A stretch of 64,000 nt of DNA from Acholoe squamosa (taxonomy: Eukaryota; Annelida; Polychaeta; Phyllodocida; Polynoidae): NCBI GenBank assembly GCA_949317995.1, contig OX439039.1:77420002-77484001 (forward strand). The letters run 5' to 3'. Shown here one piece after another: positions 1-11,941 of this stretch. The position numbers were made by a program, and so were the translations under genes. Under the pieces are notes generated by a model, which was given only the letters and a program-made list of their open reading frames with translations, was not told the origin of the DNA and did not search any database. Every line of letters begins with the position of its first letter. The first letter of the stretch is position 1.

Positions 1-90
1 AACTGTGTCAGAAGATAGTATACAATTGAAATTTACCTCAAACTGTACCTTAATCATGATCATTTATAATCATGTATTCACTGGGAATGG
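1..90. other. Non-coding, no feature seen
   Basis: AT-rich sequence outside the first inverted-repeat element. No gene or RNA signature is visible here. Confidence 0.5.
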
Positions 91-431
91 CAGGGTTCTC
101 CGCAGGATGTAAAATCACACCGTAAAATCCTGCAGTGAGCTGGAGAATAATTTCATTTGGTAACATCCGAAGCCTTATGGTAGGCTAAATTTGGTTGTTT
201 AGTCTCATTCATGACAGTGTGGGGATTACAGATGGGAATTTAACAAAGAAATTAAAAGTATTTTCATAAATATGGCCATAACTTCTGTTCTAATTGGCCT
301 ATTTGCAAAATTCAAAAACCTATATGAAGCTAAAATGACACCGGCGGTGTTTCTGAGATGAAATCACACCGGCGGCAGTAACAATCAGGCCGGCGGCCCA
401 ACGACGTCATTACAGTGTGAGGAGAACCCTG
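91..431. mobile_element. Short non-autonomous hAT-like DNA transposon
   Basis: The left end reads CAGGGTTCTCC and the right end is its reverse complement, GGAGAACCCTG. A 5-bp direct repeat AATGG flanks the element on both sides (86-90 and 432-436). No coding potential is visible in the 341 bp. A CAGGG start is common in hAT elements, but their usual target duplication is 8 bp. The 5-bp duplication points to a hAT subgroup or to another superfamily, so the family is inferred. Confidence 0.65.
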
Positions 432-728
432 AATGGTTCCTAGAAGTGCCACCAGATGGAGCCAGTATACCATTTATATACACTTGCTTTATGTTTGACT
501 TAAGAACAGATGTTCCAACTATGTTTAGATAATGTTATGATTTAAATTCATTCCCTAACATGCTACAACATTGATAGAATGCATGAATGTAGGAAGAGAA
601 ATCAAAAGAACTGATTATACAATGTTAGAGATAAGTTCTACTTCTGGTAACACCTCATTTGTGGTATCCAAAAAAAACATATGTTCAGCATCATACCCAA
701 CTTGTTCTCAATTGAGATATCAGAAAAA
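432..728. other. Non-coding, no feature seen
   Basis: Short frames occur here by chance but none has recognisable content. Nothing structured is seen. Confidence 0.4.
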
Positions 729-838
729 CCCGCGTATAAGGCGCACCCCAACTCAAGGCAGCTTGCCTCCCGCGTATAAGACCCATCCACGGTCTGACTC
801 GTGTATAAGATGCGCCTTATATGCGGGAGATTGCAGTA
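729..838. mobile_element. Degenerate fragment of the CCGTAATCTC MITE family
   Basis: It contains CGCGTATAAGGCGCACCCC near the left end and GCGCCTTATATGCGGGAGAT near the right end, in opposite orientation. These match the ends of the well-preserved copies at 32813-33045 and 37296-37577. The terminal CCGTA itself is eroded, so the limits are approximate. Confidence 0.5.
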
Positions 839-944
839 TATACAGGACAAACAGGGTTGACGCAGACAGCCAAAAGCTCATTTACAAACTGTCACCTCAG
901 GGGTATTTCTGATTCTAGATACCTATCAGAGTATGCTATAACCT

Positions 945-2160
945 GGGTAGAGGAAGAAGGGATAATCCGCCTGCCAATGGGTGTAGAAATAAGAAACTAT
1001 CCTTTTCTTGAGCTCAGCTTTGAACTGTTCTTTTCCTACAATCCACCTGAGTGCCGGATCTAGGGAGTTCCATTGCGAATGTGCCTGATAAATGGGGTCC
1101 TTTATGAGGCTTTCCAGTATGGGAGCGCCCTGGAGAATTTTTGGGGCTGAGGTACCCTGAGTTCCCAGGGAGGGGATTACTAGGGCTTGCCCACTAAATA
1201 CTAGTCGGTCTGTGACAGGTTGTAAGTTGCATGTACAATCTCCTCAAGTCAACAGGGAGCATTTTAGCTTGTATATACAAGTCTTTCACATGTACAGTTC
1301 TGGGGTCATAAACACCCAGGCAAGCTCTGATTCCATAATTATAGAAAACCTGCAACTTCGTCATAATGGCCGGGGACAACCCTGTGGTGAAAACGATTCC
1401 ATAGTCAAAATACGGCAATACCTTGATCTCATTATAGTAAATGCAGTATATCTTTCTATCATATTTCTTATTTATACAAGAAGCCATATTTTGTACGTAA
1501 TAGACTTAAACAGCACTGCTTGTTGTTCAAAGGATAGAGAGCTGTCTAAGGTTACTCCAAGGTATTTATAGTGTGTAACTATATCTAAGGGGGTGTTTCT
1601 GATACTCAGCTGCAGACTATCAGCATCTCCACAATTGATGAGCATTTATTTGGATTTCATAGGATTCAGAATAAGGCCGTTCCTATCACACCACTTGACC
1701 ACCTGGGTTAAGTCCGCCTGAAGGATATTCTGAAGGCCATCAAGTGTGCTATGCTTACTAATCAACAGGGTATCATCTGCATACATCTTGAGTTCACATT
1801 CTGTCCTCAACTGGGGTAAGCTATTAACATAGATGATAAATAACAAAGGGCCGATTATCAAACCCTGCGGAATCCCATGAGTTATCTCTCTGAAGGGCGA
1901 GGTAGTTTTGTTACAAACGGTGCATTGCCCGCAGCCTTCCAGGTAACTTCTTAGTCAGGCAACAGCCTGTACACTAAGTCCAAGGGGGGAGGGGGGGGGG
2001 TAACTTACTAAGGAGGAGGCTATGATCTAAACTATCAAAGGTCTTGGCCATATCGAGATAGATAATACCTATTTTCTTTTTATTTATGAGGTCAATGTGG
2101 GCCAAATGAAGTTTTAAGGCTTTTATGATAACTTTATATTTTGTTTAAAAGAGCCTGAGT
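945..2160 (-). mobile_element. 5'-truncated LINE reverse transcriptase fragment (Jockey/CR1/L2-type)
   Basis: Read on the minus strand, pieces of a non-LTR reverse transcriptase follow in the expected order. First comes a motif like LDMAKTFDSLDHSLL (near 2030-2110), then IPQGLIIGPLLFIIYVNSLP and the catalytic MYADDTLL (near 1770-1870). Next is the thumb region with KYLGVTLD (near 1580) and an ILPYFDYG-like stretch (near 1400). The C-terminal segment has QWNSLDPALRW near 1060. The pieces lie in more than one frame with stops between them, so the copy is dead. No endonuclease domain remains, consistent with 5' truncation near 2160. The clade is inferred from motif style only. Confidence 0.75.
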
Positions 2161-2797
2161 GAGTACTGCTCTGTGGTTGCAAGAACTGGTTGAAAGCAAA
2201 CATGGTTCCCACAATAATCTTGGATTAAAATTCCCTGACCAAAATGATCAAATTCCTGACTAAATTTAATATAATACAATTAGACCTATGAATATCGGTA
2301 AGTTAACCAACATTCACAACATGAATGTAGAACAAAAAGCCCCTTTGCTATTGTAAATTATTGATTTATTAATCAATACCCAACTTTTAGAGAAAAAAAA
2401 CAAACTGATTGTAATGAATTATTGAAAGCCCCTGGGGCCTGGGCAGATTTGACAAACACAACTTGTCACAAGAGTCAAGACTACCGTAGTGATACTAGAT
2501 TTTGTCAATTTTTGACAGATTTCCCCTGTGGACCTGACTCACGACAGAATTTTATAAGATTCCCTGACTTTCCCTGTGGATGATCACTTTATTTTCCCTG
2601 AGCTTTCCTGATCTCTGAAAACCCTGAATCAAAGTCATAAGTAAATGATTATCAATATGAATGTCCTATGTATTCGACTGTGTCTGTGACTGTGTAGCGA
2701 TGACAGCCAAACTCAGCACAACACTCCCTGTATCTGCCACAGTGCTAAACACCTGGTACTGCAAATTCAATTCTGACGGTTCTGGTGGACAGAATTA
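2161..2797. other. Non-coding, no feature seen
   Basis: AT-rich intergenic sequence with no recognisable gene. Confidence 0.4.
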
Positions 2798-3010
2798 CCG
2801 TAATCTCCCGCGTAGAAGGCGCCCCCCCCCAAACTCACAGTGGGGGGGGGGGGGTGTTTCACGTAGAAGGCGCCCCCCTGAGGGCAGATTTTTGCAGTTT
2901 AGTACAGTTCTATAGTAAAAATACCCCCCTATAAGGCGCACCCCAAACTCAAGGCAATGCCCCTCCCGCATATAAGACCCAGCAGCATTTTGTTTGGCTT
3001 AGAAGACGCG
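2798..3010. mobile_element. Fragments of the CCGTAATCTC MITE family
   Basis: TTACCGTAATCTCCCGCGTA at the left is the family terminus. It is followed by pieces with GTAGAAGGCGCCCCCC, CTATAAGGCGCACCCC and TAGAAGACGCGAC. A run of C and a run of G sit inside. At least two broken copies appear to be overlaid, so the right limit is uncertain. Confidence 0.5.
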
Positions 3011-3635
3011 ACTTAAACTCAGGAGATGCCAAGCAGGACGAATATACAGGCTTTTTCTTTAGAATTTTTTTAGATGGAATAATTTGGGTGTTAATAGATA
3101 CACTGCAGCGATTTTCTGCGATTTTAAATCTCCTGAATGTTTTCACCAAAAAATATAAACTTTCCCTGTCTAATTCAAGAGTTGGACATGAAATTTGAAA
3201 TACTTATACCTCTGGTAATTTTATCCCACTCATATATGTTAATCTCCAATTATTTAGCTACAGGCTAGTGAAAATAGCTAGTCGATTGACCCATCCAATC
3301 AGAAGTTATCATTAATTAAGTAGAACCATGTCTGATTGCTCTCCTTGCAGCACATATTTTATTGTCGGAATCACCTCAGCTGAAATATTTCATGGAAATG
3401 GCAGAAAGAATTTGGCTTTACTGATTTTCAAAGTGCCATAAAAATATTTATAGGAGAAGTATCAACTCGCTTCAAAAAGCTATGAGTGGCAAATTTCAAG
3501 CTCTTTCGTTTCATGAATCGTGGGACCCTGCATGAGTCCTGGATTTTGGCTGTCATCGCTAGACTGTGTGAGTGACAGACGTCAAACATTTCAAGACATG
3601 CTGGCCGCTTGTGTGTTCTCCACTTCATTGATACG
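3011..3635. other. Non-coding, no feature seen
   Basis: No gene or repeat structure could be supported here. Confidence 0.35.
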
Positions 3636-3640
3636 CATTG

Positions 3641-4655
3641 TAGGGATGGGCGCCAGCAGCTACTGCTGAACGCTGCCTCTCTGTCACTATAGTAAATAGA
3701 GCAACTTCAAAACCTGAATTTTGTTACTTCTGTTTCATGGAAAAATACCATCTTTTGGTATGTTATGTAAAAAGACCCGTAGAATAGGAATATCATAGGC
3801 ATTTTCTTGTGGGATGTGTAGTTTTTTTATAGATGAAGTTTTCAAATGACAATGTTTGCTCTGGCCGGAGTGCCTCTGACCCTGACATTAGTTACTAAAT
3901 TTGTTGTAATTCCTACAGTTCTTTACCAAATAACATGCTTTTTGGAGCAATTTGAAACTTAAGATATCAAGCTTCCTTGCTAATGTGGAAAAACAGAGTT
4001 TTTGAAATTTTCAAATTGGAAAAAAATAATTCAGATTTTTAACCATTTTTTTGAAATTTCAAAATATTTGTTCACCTTTTAGAACTACCACCAAAATGTC
4101 TGCAATTTTGTCTTCTACAAGAATCTAAAATCTGTTCCTATCTATCTGTGTGCTGAAAAGTGCTAGAAGTAAAACAGTAACAGCATATTTTGCTTAAAAT
4201 TGCACAAAACTGACCTGTGTGATTTTACTCCACCACAGGGAATTTTGAGTTTCCATCAAAATATGATAGACTTCTCCATATCAAATCATAAAATAAATTA
4301 TACCCCCAGAACCACCAAACTGTTTTCTGTCCACTGATGTGACTGGCTTCTCTCTAACTTAAACTGTTACAAAATTATGAGCATTTACAAGAGATAATGT
4401 CAAAAATGCACCACTCAGTGAGTGTGGTCAGTGAGGCATGATTTGACCTAATTTTCCCTCACTGAGCTGATATTGACCAGGAAAAGGGTGACAGAAAATA
4501 CTCCTAACTTTTTTATATTCAAAAATGCATTGCTTCTCTTCTAGTTACTGTATTACATTTATTCAAAAAGCAAAATGTTGGCAAAGATTTCTTCTTTCTA
4601 GGGTATAATTTTTCGATTGGATGGTTAAAAATTTAATTTTGGGTGCCCATCCCTA
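3641..4655. mobile_element. Non-autonomous hAT-like DNA transposon, 1,015 bp
   Basis: The ends are TAGGGATGGGC on the left and its reverse complement GCCCATCCCTA on the right. The element is bounded by the 5-bp direct repeat CATTG (3636-3640 and 4656-4660). The interior is AT-rich and has no transposase. TAGGGATG and CAGGGATG termini are common among hAT elements; the 5-bp duplication is shorter than the usual 8 bp. Confidence 0.75.
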
Positions 4656-5049
4656 CATTGAAATAAACAGCTCAGAGCGCCAGTGTGGGACAAGGTCATG
4701 AATTTTGTCGGGTCGGGCGGCCAGTAATCTCTTCCTTGTGATCTCCAGACAAATATATATGGCTTCAACTCATGATATGAAATGACCACATACTTTAGGA
4801 GTCTGGAAAGTACTTAAATATGTTAATTTAGATTAGATTATTACCTTGTGCACAGTCCTTGTCGTAGCAAAGTGCACGTCTGTCTTGCTAACGCCGCCAT
4901 GTTGGAAATCTGTGAGAGTGCTGCCACCTAGCGTTAGGATATGTGCTCAACTATTTTCGCGCCAGATGGCGACGCGGCATCAACCAATCCGAGCTAGATA
5001 AGCGTGAGTAGTGGATAAATCTCTGCGAATTTCAAGACTGAAAGGTACT
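4656..5049. other. Non-coding, no gene seen
   Basis: A locally GC-richer patch near 4880-4990 contains GCCGCCATGTTGG. Nothing supports an exon. Confidence 0.35.
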
Positions 5050-5371
5050 AAGGGAGTGATCATTTTTTAACAACAGGGGGGGGGGGGGCGGTGGGTTTGA
5101 GGGGGGGGGTCAGAATTTTTTTAACCCCTTGACCGGGGGGGGGGGGTCAGAATTTTTTCAATACCTCTGATGGGGGGGGGGGGTCAAAATAATTTCACCT
5201 GTTTTCAGTGGAAAACCCTGCGCGTTACTATAGGCTAAAAGGGGACGTTCGCGTGCGATTTTTGTCCCTTATGGGGGGGGGGGGTCGAAAAAATTTTACC
5301 CCCTCGAGAGGGGGGGGGGGGGTCGAAACCCACCAGCCCCCCCCCCTGTTGTTAAAAAATGATCACTCGCT
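5050..5371. repeat. G-rich foldback element, copy A
   Basis: The left end reads GGGAGTGATCATTTTTTAAC followed by AACAGGGG. The right end is its near-perfect reverse complement, ending AATGATCACTC. Between them lie runs of 9-12 G alternating with TCAGAATTTTTT and TCGAAAAAATTTT blocks. Three other copies share the GGGAGTGGTCATTATT terminus and the run of G: 6263-6513, 13383-13718 and 30745-31495. It has no coding content. It is probably a non-autonomous DNA element; the target duplication is not clear (TA or TTA). Confidence 0.6.
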
Positions 5372-5392
5372 AACTAAAGTGAGTGAGTAATA

Positions 5393-6243
5393 TGGGTGTG
5401 GACCACTAAATTCGACATGGTGACATGACCATTTCTTAAAATCGACATTTGACATGGGCCTTAGTGACATGAGCCAAAAAATTAGTGACATGACATAGGT
5501 ATCGACATGGGACATGATATGTTCTTAAAGGTGACATGGGACATGGGAATTTAAGTGACATGTGACAGGACCATTTCTTAAAATCGACATGTGGCATGGG
5601 GGACCCCCCATCCACACCCCCAGTAATAGATATTTGACGCCATTTCGACAGCTAAGGTCATATCCATGACGAGAACTACATTACACACTCTCTATGTAAG
5701 GTATACACTTTCAGCAAAATACCCCGATTTACGCGGGAAATTTCGAAATTTTCATGGAGATCAGCACAGTTTTCATGAAAATAGCATGAACCAAATTCAA
5801 CCTTCTCCCCAATCAGTTTAAATTAAAGACATTTTGAAATAAATCTGGGATTATTGAGTCAAAAGTGCCCTAGCAAGGGTAGGCTTTCGAAGAAAAACCC
5901 CGCGACCAAGTGCCCTAGCAAGGGTAAGGGTTGTCATGGGTTCAGCCACAAACCCTTATAAAAAAAAAATTGAAGAGCCCCCCCGGATTATTAGCCAGTC
6001 ATGATATTGATGATTAGCCAGTCATGATGCAGGTGGGTAGGGGGGGGGGCTCTAGAATCTTCACAATATGCTTTAAATAGTTCTTTTTATTATTTTGATC
6101 ATTTGATTAAAACAGAATCAATGTCATTTGCAATTTTTCTATAATACACACACCTTCACAAGGAGCTCTGAATGGGGGGGGGGACATGTCTATTTTAAGA
6201 AATGCCCATGTCAGCATGTCGAAATTAATGGTCCAGACCCGAA
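5393..6243. repeat. Foldback element with GACATG-rich arms
   Basis: The left arm (about 5393-5455) carries GGACCACTAAATTCGACATG and CATTTCTTAAAATCGACAT. The right arm (about 6180-6243) carries the same two motifs in reverse complement and in reverse order. The left half is filled with imperfect GTGACATGGG tandem units (5400-5610). The middle contains two copies of GTGCCCTAGCAAGGGTA (near 5865 and 5910), a motif that recurs near 31290 inside another foldback. It is non-coding. Confidence 0.55.
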
Positions 6244-6262
6244 CAAAACGTCTGAGTGCACC

Positions 6263-6513
6263 TTAGGGAATGGTCATTATTCATTAACAGGGGAATGGGG
6301 GGGGGGGGGGGTTAAGGGGGGCGTAAAAAATTCAGACCCCTCCTGAGGGGGACATAAAAAATAGACCCCTCTTTAGGGGGGGGGGGTTAACAAATTTACC
6401 CAAAAAAGCCTGCACGCTACTATAGATCAAAGAGGCACGTGAACATTTTCTGCACCTCTTGCAGGGGCGCAAAAAGAAATTGACTGCTATCGATAAATAA
6501 TGACCACTCCTTT
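6263..6513. repeat. G-rich foldback element, copy B
   Basis: It begins TTAGGGAATGGTCATTATTC and ends ATAAATAATGACCACTCC, an imperfect inverted repeat of the family terminus. Runs of 10-13 G lie inside. It sits 20 bp from the end of the neighbouring GACATG foldback. Confidence 0.55.
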
Positions 6514-7412
6514 ATATCTAAAATGCTACTTTGAACAGCTGATATAGGATACTCAAATTGTTAACTTAGAGTATATAGGAGCACTTTTACCTCCCATTAA
6601 TTTCAAGAACAATTTTAGATGGAGCATTCCAATTATCTTTCTCTTTAACGCAGGTCCCTGCGCATATAGGTTAACTTTATCAGAGTGAGATCATTTTTTT
6701 GTAGGCACATACCTTTATATACCCTTAACGTCTACATAAAATTTTGGGGGATTCTGATCAAAATTGTCCATTTTAGACCATTTTAAATTTTGGCAAATTT
6801 ACATCCAGATTTTTATCATCATTCTCTCGAATTCTTTTGCACCTTAGCATTATAGAACTTACAATACCAATACAATGCTATAGAAGTGGTAAGCTATTCA
6901 CAGTGAGCAAGGGCATATAATGGAGCAATTTTATGCCAAGTATGTGTACATTTTACCCATTATGCAGTGCTTTGAACATGGATTTTTGTCAGTTTTTCCA
7001 ATACTTTTTTATTTCAAATGGCCAAAACTCCAAAATTATGCGCGGGACCCCATATCAAAAGTACTTTTATCTAAAGGCAAATTATCTGAACAATATTTAA
7101 AAAACGTTTAAGAAAAATCTAGTGATGAAAATATGAATTTTATTTGTTTTGTTATGAAATAATAGAAAATTTACCTTTCTCTTTCTGAAAAATGAGAAAT
7201 TTACCCAGAATGCCATGTTATGGAGTTAAAATCAGATCGTTTACCATGCGAGGTTTCATATCTCTGTATTAAATAGTTATGACAGAAGCATGGGACCCCC
7301 TACTTTTCTTTTCATATTCTTATTCTAGATGATTTTTTGTACCTCTGGGAGAAAAATGGAGATAATCTAGGATCTTTGATTCAATGGTAGCAACCCACCT
7401 TAAAAGAAAAAG
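6514..7412. other. AT-rich non-coding, no feature seen
   Basis: Long AT-rich stretch with short chance frames only. Confidence 0.4.
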
Positions 7413-7556
7413 TTGTGTTTCCAGTTACCCCACCGCCCCTAGCAAAACAGGGTCGACCCTACTTTCATTTTTTTAAAAGAATTTTTTCATGTTTTTTAGA
7501 TTTTTTTTTGCATAATTGACCCTAGATATTTGAGTCATGTAACTGGAAACACACAA
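7413..7556. repeat. Small inverted repeat
   Basis: TTGTGTTTCCAGTTAC at the left is repeated in reverse complement at the right as GTAACTGGAAACACACAA (one bulged dinucleotide). The loop is T-rich. It may be a small MITE remnant. Confidence 0.45.
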
Positions 7557-8500
7557 TATTCTTTTTTTGTGTGTGTGGCCTAAGTGTGCATGTAGGCTTT
7601 CTAGCCCTAAGGATGTGGGCCACCTTACGGTGATGCTATAAGGCCCATTTTCTTTGCAAGCATTATCATAAAATTCTATGAGACAGGGCAAAGACATTTT
7701 GCTAAAAAGTTCCATCCATTTAAAAAATAAGATTCGAAAATTAAGGGCCTCCTACCCAGTCTGTCATATCACACCCTAACATTATTTCAGCATTCTACAT
7801 TAGCTATTAAGGTATGGATTATAGTACGCGAGATGGGTCTTATAGTCATTGAAATTATAGGATCATATATGTATAGGCCTAGAACAGTACTATACAATCT
7901 ATTATAACAAACACATCCTTTTAAGGTTCTTTCTAGATGGCTGTGTGTGAATTGAGAAAGATGGCACAGAAAGATAAACGCCAGCTAACGCCACCTCTTA
8001 GTGTAGAAAAGCTTCACACATCTAAGGTACGGTATTCTAGTTCACAATTCTAACCGCAGGGGGCAGTTCGGTAGAATGATCTTTACCGTCTCCGTCAGTC
8101 TCCTGAATGTCCCTGATCCAAGATAGGCACCCCACACACACTCACGCCCAAGATAGGAGATGCCAGACGAAATGATTAGACCTATATAGCAAACCAGGGT
8201 AGGGGCTTATATTGCAGGCATTCCCGTCTGGACGCTAAAGTGAAAAATGATATCATCTGACCCCAGCATCTGACATATATAGGAGCGAACATCGACAATT
8301 TTCAAAATTGAATTGAACATATATGGTTTAATAGAAGAATGTACAAGAATCAGAGCAAACTATCTATCGGAATACCTCGCATATACAATGTATAGGTTAC
8401 GACGTGGCTTATATGCGATATGATATATACTGCTGGTGCGCCTTATAGGATTGTCAAAAGTTGGGGTTACATCGTATGCTTAGGCGAGGATAGTATCCTT
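7557..8500. other. Non-coding, no gene seen
   Basis: GAATACCTCGCATATA and GGTGCGCCTTATAGG near 8370-8450 resemble a very degraded CCGTAATCTC-family MITE. Nothing else is supported. Confidence 0.35.
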
Positions 8501-8502
8501 TA

Positions 8503-8608
8503 TAGACAAAGGCGCACGAGAATTGGTCCCCACTGAGGGTGATCCCACTTGGCTTCACCTCGTGTGATAACCCTCAGTGGGGACCAATTTGAGTGCTCCT
8601 TTGTATCT
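8503..8608. repeat. Foldback with 20-bp perfect stem
   Basis: AATTGGTCCCCACTGAGGGT (8521-8540) is followed 29 bases later by its exact reverse complement (8570-8589). Pairing continues less perfectly outwards, with AGACAAAGG on the left against CCTTTGTATCT on the right. It would form a strong hairpin. It is probably a tiny MITE. Confidence 0.6.
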
Positions 8609-9308
8609 ATGTCAATCCAAGTTATTTTTGTCAAAAATTCATTTACTTGGCAATAGTAATCATTTCATCATCAGATATGTGACCATTTGCAATGACCTAC
8701 CTGGCAGTGTGTTACGGGAATTACAGGGTTATCACTCTGTATGCGGTTTGTGATACAGAGGTTCTTGGTTAAACATATGGGGCTGTCATATTTAACTTGA
8801 GATAAAAAAAAAACAAAAACAAAAAAAAAAAAAACAGTATGAAACTGCTAAAAATCATAGGCCTATCCTTGTGTGTCTCATATCCCTTGCGTCAACTCAG
8901 GTTGCATCTTATATGGGGATAGGCGTTAAAGGCAGTGTATTATAGTAAGAGTATTTCAATGTTGAATAAGGTTATTACAAGCGTTAAAAGGTTTTGATAA
9001 CGTCTGTAAAATTAAAATCTCAAAATTACTCTAAAAGGTGTAAGAATACTTATAGCGTTCTTGCCGTCATTTTTCTATTGCTTGAAAATGCATTCTTTAG
9101 ATATTTTCTTCATTGGTTCCTGATGGTTGAAGAGCAGTTTCTGTGCAAAAACCCTACATCATTTAAATCTCACGATACTGGCCCCCATCGTGCTTTTTTA
9201 GTCATAACCCCCATCCATTATCGAGTCACTCTGAGACCTTTTATTCTACTCCAAGAAGGGCTTGGTTAGAATCTGGACATGTTAATAAATACGGGAGATA
9301 TACAAAGT

Positions 9309-9374
9309 CAACCTCACCATACATTTCCAGTTAAAACCGTTCAACCTCACCATACATTTCCAGTTAAAACCGTT
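9309..9374. repeat. Tandem duplication, 33 bp x 2
   Basis: The 33-bp unit CAACCTCACC...AACCGTT occurs twice head to tail at 9309-9341 and 9342-9374 with no mismatch seen. This is consistent with a very recent duplication. Confidence 0.8.
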
Positions 9375-9379
9375 CAAAC

Positions 9380-9900
9380 TCTATGGAGAATCAACCCCGG
9401 CCGCGGATGCGCTGTCCATTGCTCCCCGCAGAGCAGTACTGTAAAACCAATGTGAAGGTGAATATGACTGACCTGCCCACGGTATCTCCATCATTGAATA
9501 CATATTTTCGAGGGAATCCAAGCTTATCATGTTAATTCCTTCAGACTGAAGCATAGAATCTTTAGATGGTGATGACTTAGTTCTAGCCAAAAGTGTGTCA
9601 TGCACCGTCTTCCGGTCTACTTACATAGTAGCAACAAGAAGCTATGGCGTTCACCGATCAATCCACTGACAAAAATCATTTAATCCTCCTATAAATTGAA
9701 TGTTATGGAGTAAATTGGCATGGCACCACCACCTATGGATACTATATTTGTTGGAACCTCGAGGAAATAACATGGCAAGCTTGGATTCTATGAATAATAT
9801 GGGTGGAAAGTCGATGACCCGCCGAGGACCAAAAATAGCCATGGTGAAGTGAACCAGGGAAGATCCAATGCACTTACAAAATTTCTTCTCCTGCATTTAT
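9380..9900. repeat. Dispersed repeat also present near 57.6-58.1 kb
   Basis: Bases 9700-9800 share AACATGGCAAGCTTGGATTC and AATTGGCATGGCA with 57570-57980 in the same order and orientation. Bases 9410-9465 match the reverse complement of 58030-58085, through ACCAATGTGAAGGTGAAT. This copy lacks the 312-bp MITE found in the other one. No coding content is convincing. Confidence 0.5.
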
Positions 9901-10015
9901 TCCAGGGTTATAGGGTAAGATTTTAATACAAAATGGAGGAATTAGTGTGATAAACACATTAATCAATGCATAACCCAGAACTCGTTGGGTTTAGTTGAAT
10001 ATAATCAAAAAGAGA

Positions 10016-10017
<2 letters not shown>

Positions 10018-10073
<56 letters not shown>
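10018..10073. repeat. (GA)n microsatellite
   Basis: About 28 uninterrupted AG dinucleotides, preceded by AGAGAAGG. Confidence 0.95.
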
Positions 10074-10075
<2 letters not shown>

Positions 10076-10498
10076 TCCGGTTTTTATGTGGGTTCATAAT
10101 GAATTCAAGTGTCCTTCTCGAGCTATGGGTCCGAATTTTAGTGAATCTATCTCATTTCTACTGCACCTTCAATGAAATAAAACATCAATAAATGCTGATG
10201 TGGTTGTAAAATGAAACGATTCTCAGTATTTGAGCATGGGACATGTTTTGTGTTACCACTCCAAAAGACATGAAAGCAAGATTAGGAAAGGAAAGGAAAC
10301 TACATGTATTGCATCATGTAAAGGGGATGACAGAAGAAAGTTGAGATATAGGTAAACATTGATTCTAAAAGGAGATCGCGTGTGGGTGGCTGGGATGGGG
10401 AAATAACTCCTGAAGATATTGAAAATTGCAACGCACCAAATAAAAGGTATCTATAAACAGTCAAAATACCTTTCAAAATAAACCACCCCCAATAAATA
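10074..10498. other. Non-coding, no feature seen
   Basis: No gene or repeat structure could be supported. Confidence 0.35.
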
Positions 10499-10500
10499 TA

Positions 10501-11305
10501 GGGGAAAGTTGCCTAATTTGGACCCCCTAAGGACCTTTTCCTGACCAGTGATTATTTTTATGAATTTGAATGTAAAATTTATACACTTTGTGAGGGTACC
10601 TCATAGCTTTCTGGTGATAGTATAAAAATCTAGGAATTTGAATTTCCCTAGTCACGATATGCAATTAAAAATCAAAGCCTAATGGTCCAATTTAGGCAAC
10701 CAGGTGCCTAAATTGGACCAGTTGGTATCCTAAATTGGACCAAAGTGTATTATTGATCTCTATTTCCTTATTATATCCTTATATTGAAAAATATATAAAA
10801 CTAGGGAACTTTTAATATATGATATCACATGTCCTCTTGTTATTTTCATCAATATCATGTGAATTTTCTCTGTACTGCAGTAAGTCCAATTTAGGCAACT
10901 GAATGGGACCCAATAGTCCAATTTAGGCAACTCAAGCTGGTCCAATTTAGGCAACTTTTCATCTTTCTCATTGATAGTTTGTTTTCTAAAGTATGGCAAT
11001 GGTTTTTATCAAATTTCATTTTAGTCTCAAAGTATAATATGATGTCTAAAATCTGAAAGGAATTTTTCTAGCAACCAGGAGGGCTTAAGTAAGCAGTGAT
11101 GCAAATAAAATCAAGAGGTCCAAAAACCATTTTTCACAGAAAGTGTGCATAAAATTACAGAATAATTATGTTTTTGGAAGTCATCAGGAACTTTGGTGAT
11201 ATTCACTAAAAAATGGCAGCATTGGAACCTAGTTCCTATTACTGCCACTAGGGGAAACAAGGGTGGTCCAATTTAGGAGCCGGTCCAAATTAGGCAACTT
11301 TCCAC
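10501..11305. mobile_element. Tc1/mariner-like non-autonomous element, 805 bp
   Basis: The left end reads GGGGAAAGTTGCCTAATTTG and the right end is its reverse complement with one mismatch in 24 bases. TA dinucleotides flank both ends (10499-10500 and 11306-11307), as expected for Tc1/mariner insertions. Inside, the motif TCCAATTTAGGCAAC recurs at least four times (near 10690, 10880-10950 and 11270), so the terminal sequence has been copied into the interior. No transposase frame is seen. Confidence 0.75.
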
Positions 11306-11307
11306 TA

Positions 11308-11941
11308 CATCTCATAATTCAAAGTTGCAGTGCGTCTTTTTTCCTTTCGAAGGTCTGTAATCACAATACAGAAAACTGGTTGCAAAAATAAGGCGTCCCA
11401 GCCCCTTAAAAGGATATGGTCACTCGTGAAGAGTTTTAAGAAAATTGCAGATAAGAGATAAGAGAAGGGTGCAATTGGGGCCCGCTACTTCTGACCCATG
11501 GGTTACCAATTTGTCTATTTATCTTATATAGAGGCAATTTCTTTATTAAATTGACTGTTAAGTAGATGTTTACAGGCTAAAAAAAATCTCATTTTTTTTC
11601 AATAATTCTTTCTCTGATCTTTCAGGAAATTTGTAGTTTCAAATATTTTTTGTTACATTTCTTATTACCCAGAGGTGTACAACCCCACTGTATCAGATCG
11701 CACCACCGTCTCCCGCCGGGATGGTCTCCGCATGTGTGGCCTAGGGGTAAGGAAACGATTTTGAGGATATGGATGGAGTCATAAACATCGATTTTCGTGG
11801 GGCATGTCTTACACAAATATGTCTTCATATGTTTGTGTGTGTATAAAATGGGAGGGAAGTGCTATAAAAGGGAAAAAATTCAGGGGCGTCCTTATGAGTG
11901 AAAACACGCACAGATTGTACAAGGGATTAGGGAGTGGTCCT
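11308..11941. other. Non-coding, no gene seen
   Basis: No gene, RNA or clear inverted-repeat structure could be supported. Confidence 0.35.

Noticed and set aside
4880-4990. GC-rich patch with GCCGCCATGTTGG as a possible gene start
   Set aside because: No open frame or splice structure follows, and the next 500 bases are a G-rich foldback.
9985-10191. Open frame rich in Glu-Arg repeats
   Set aside because: It is the translation of the GA microsatellite; nothing else supports a gene.
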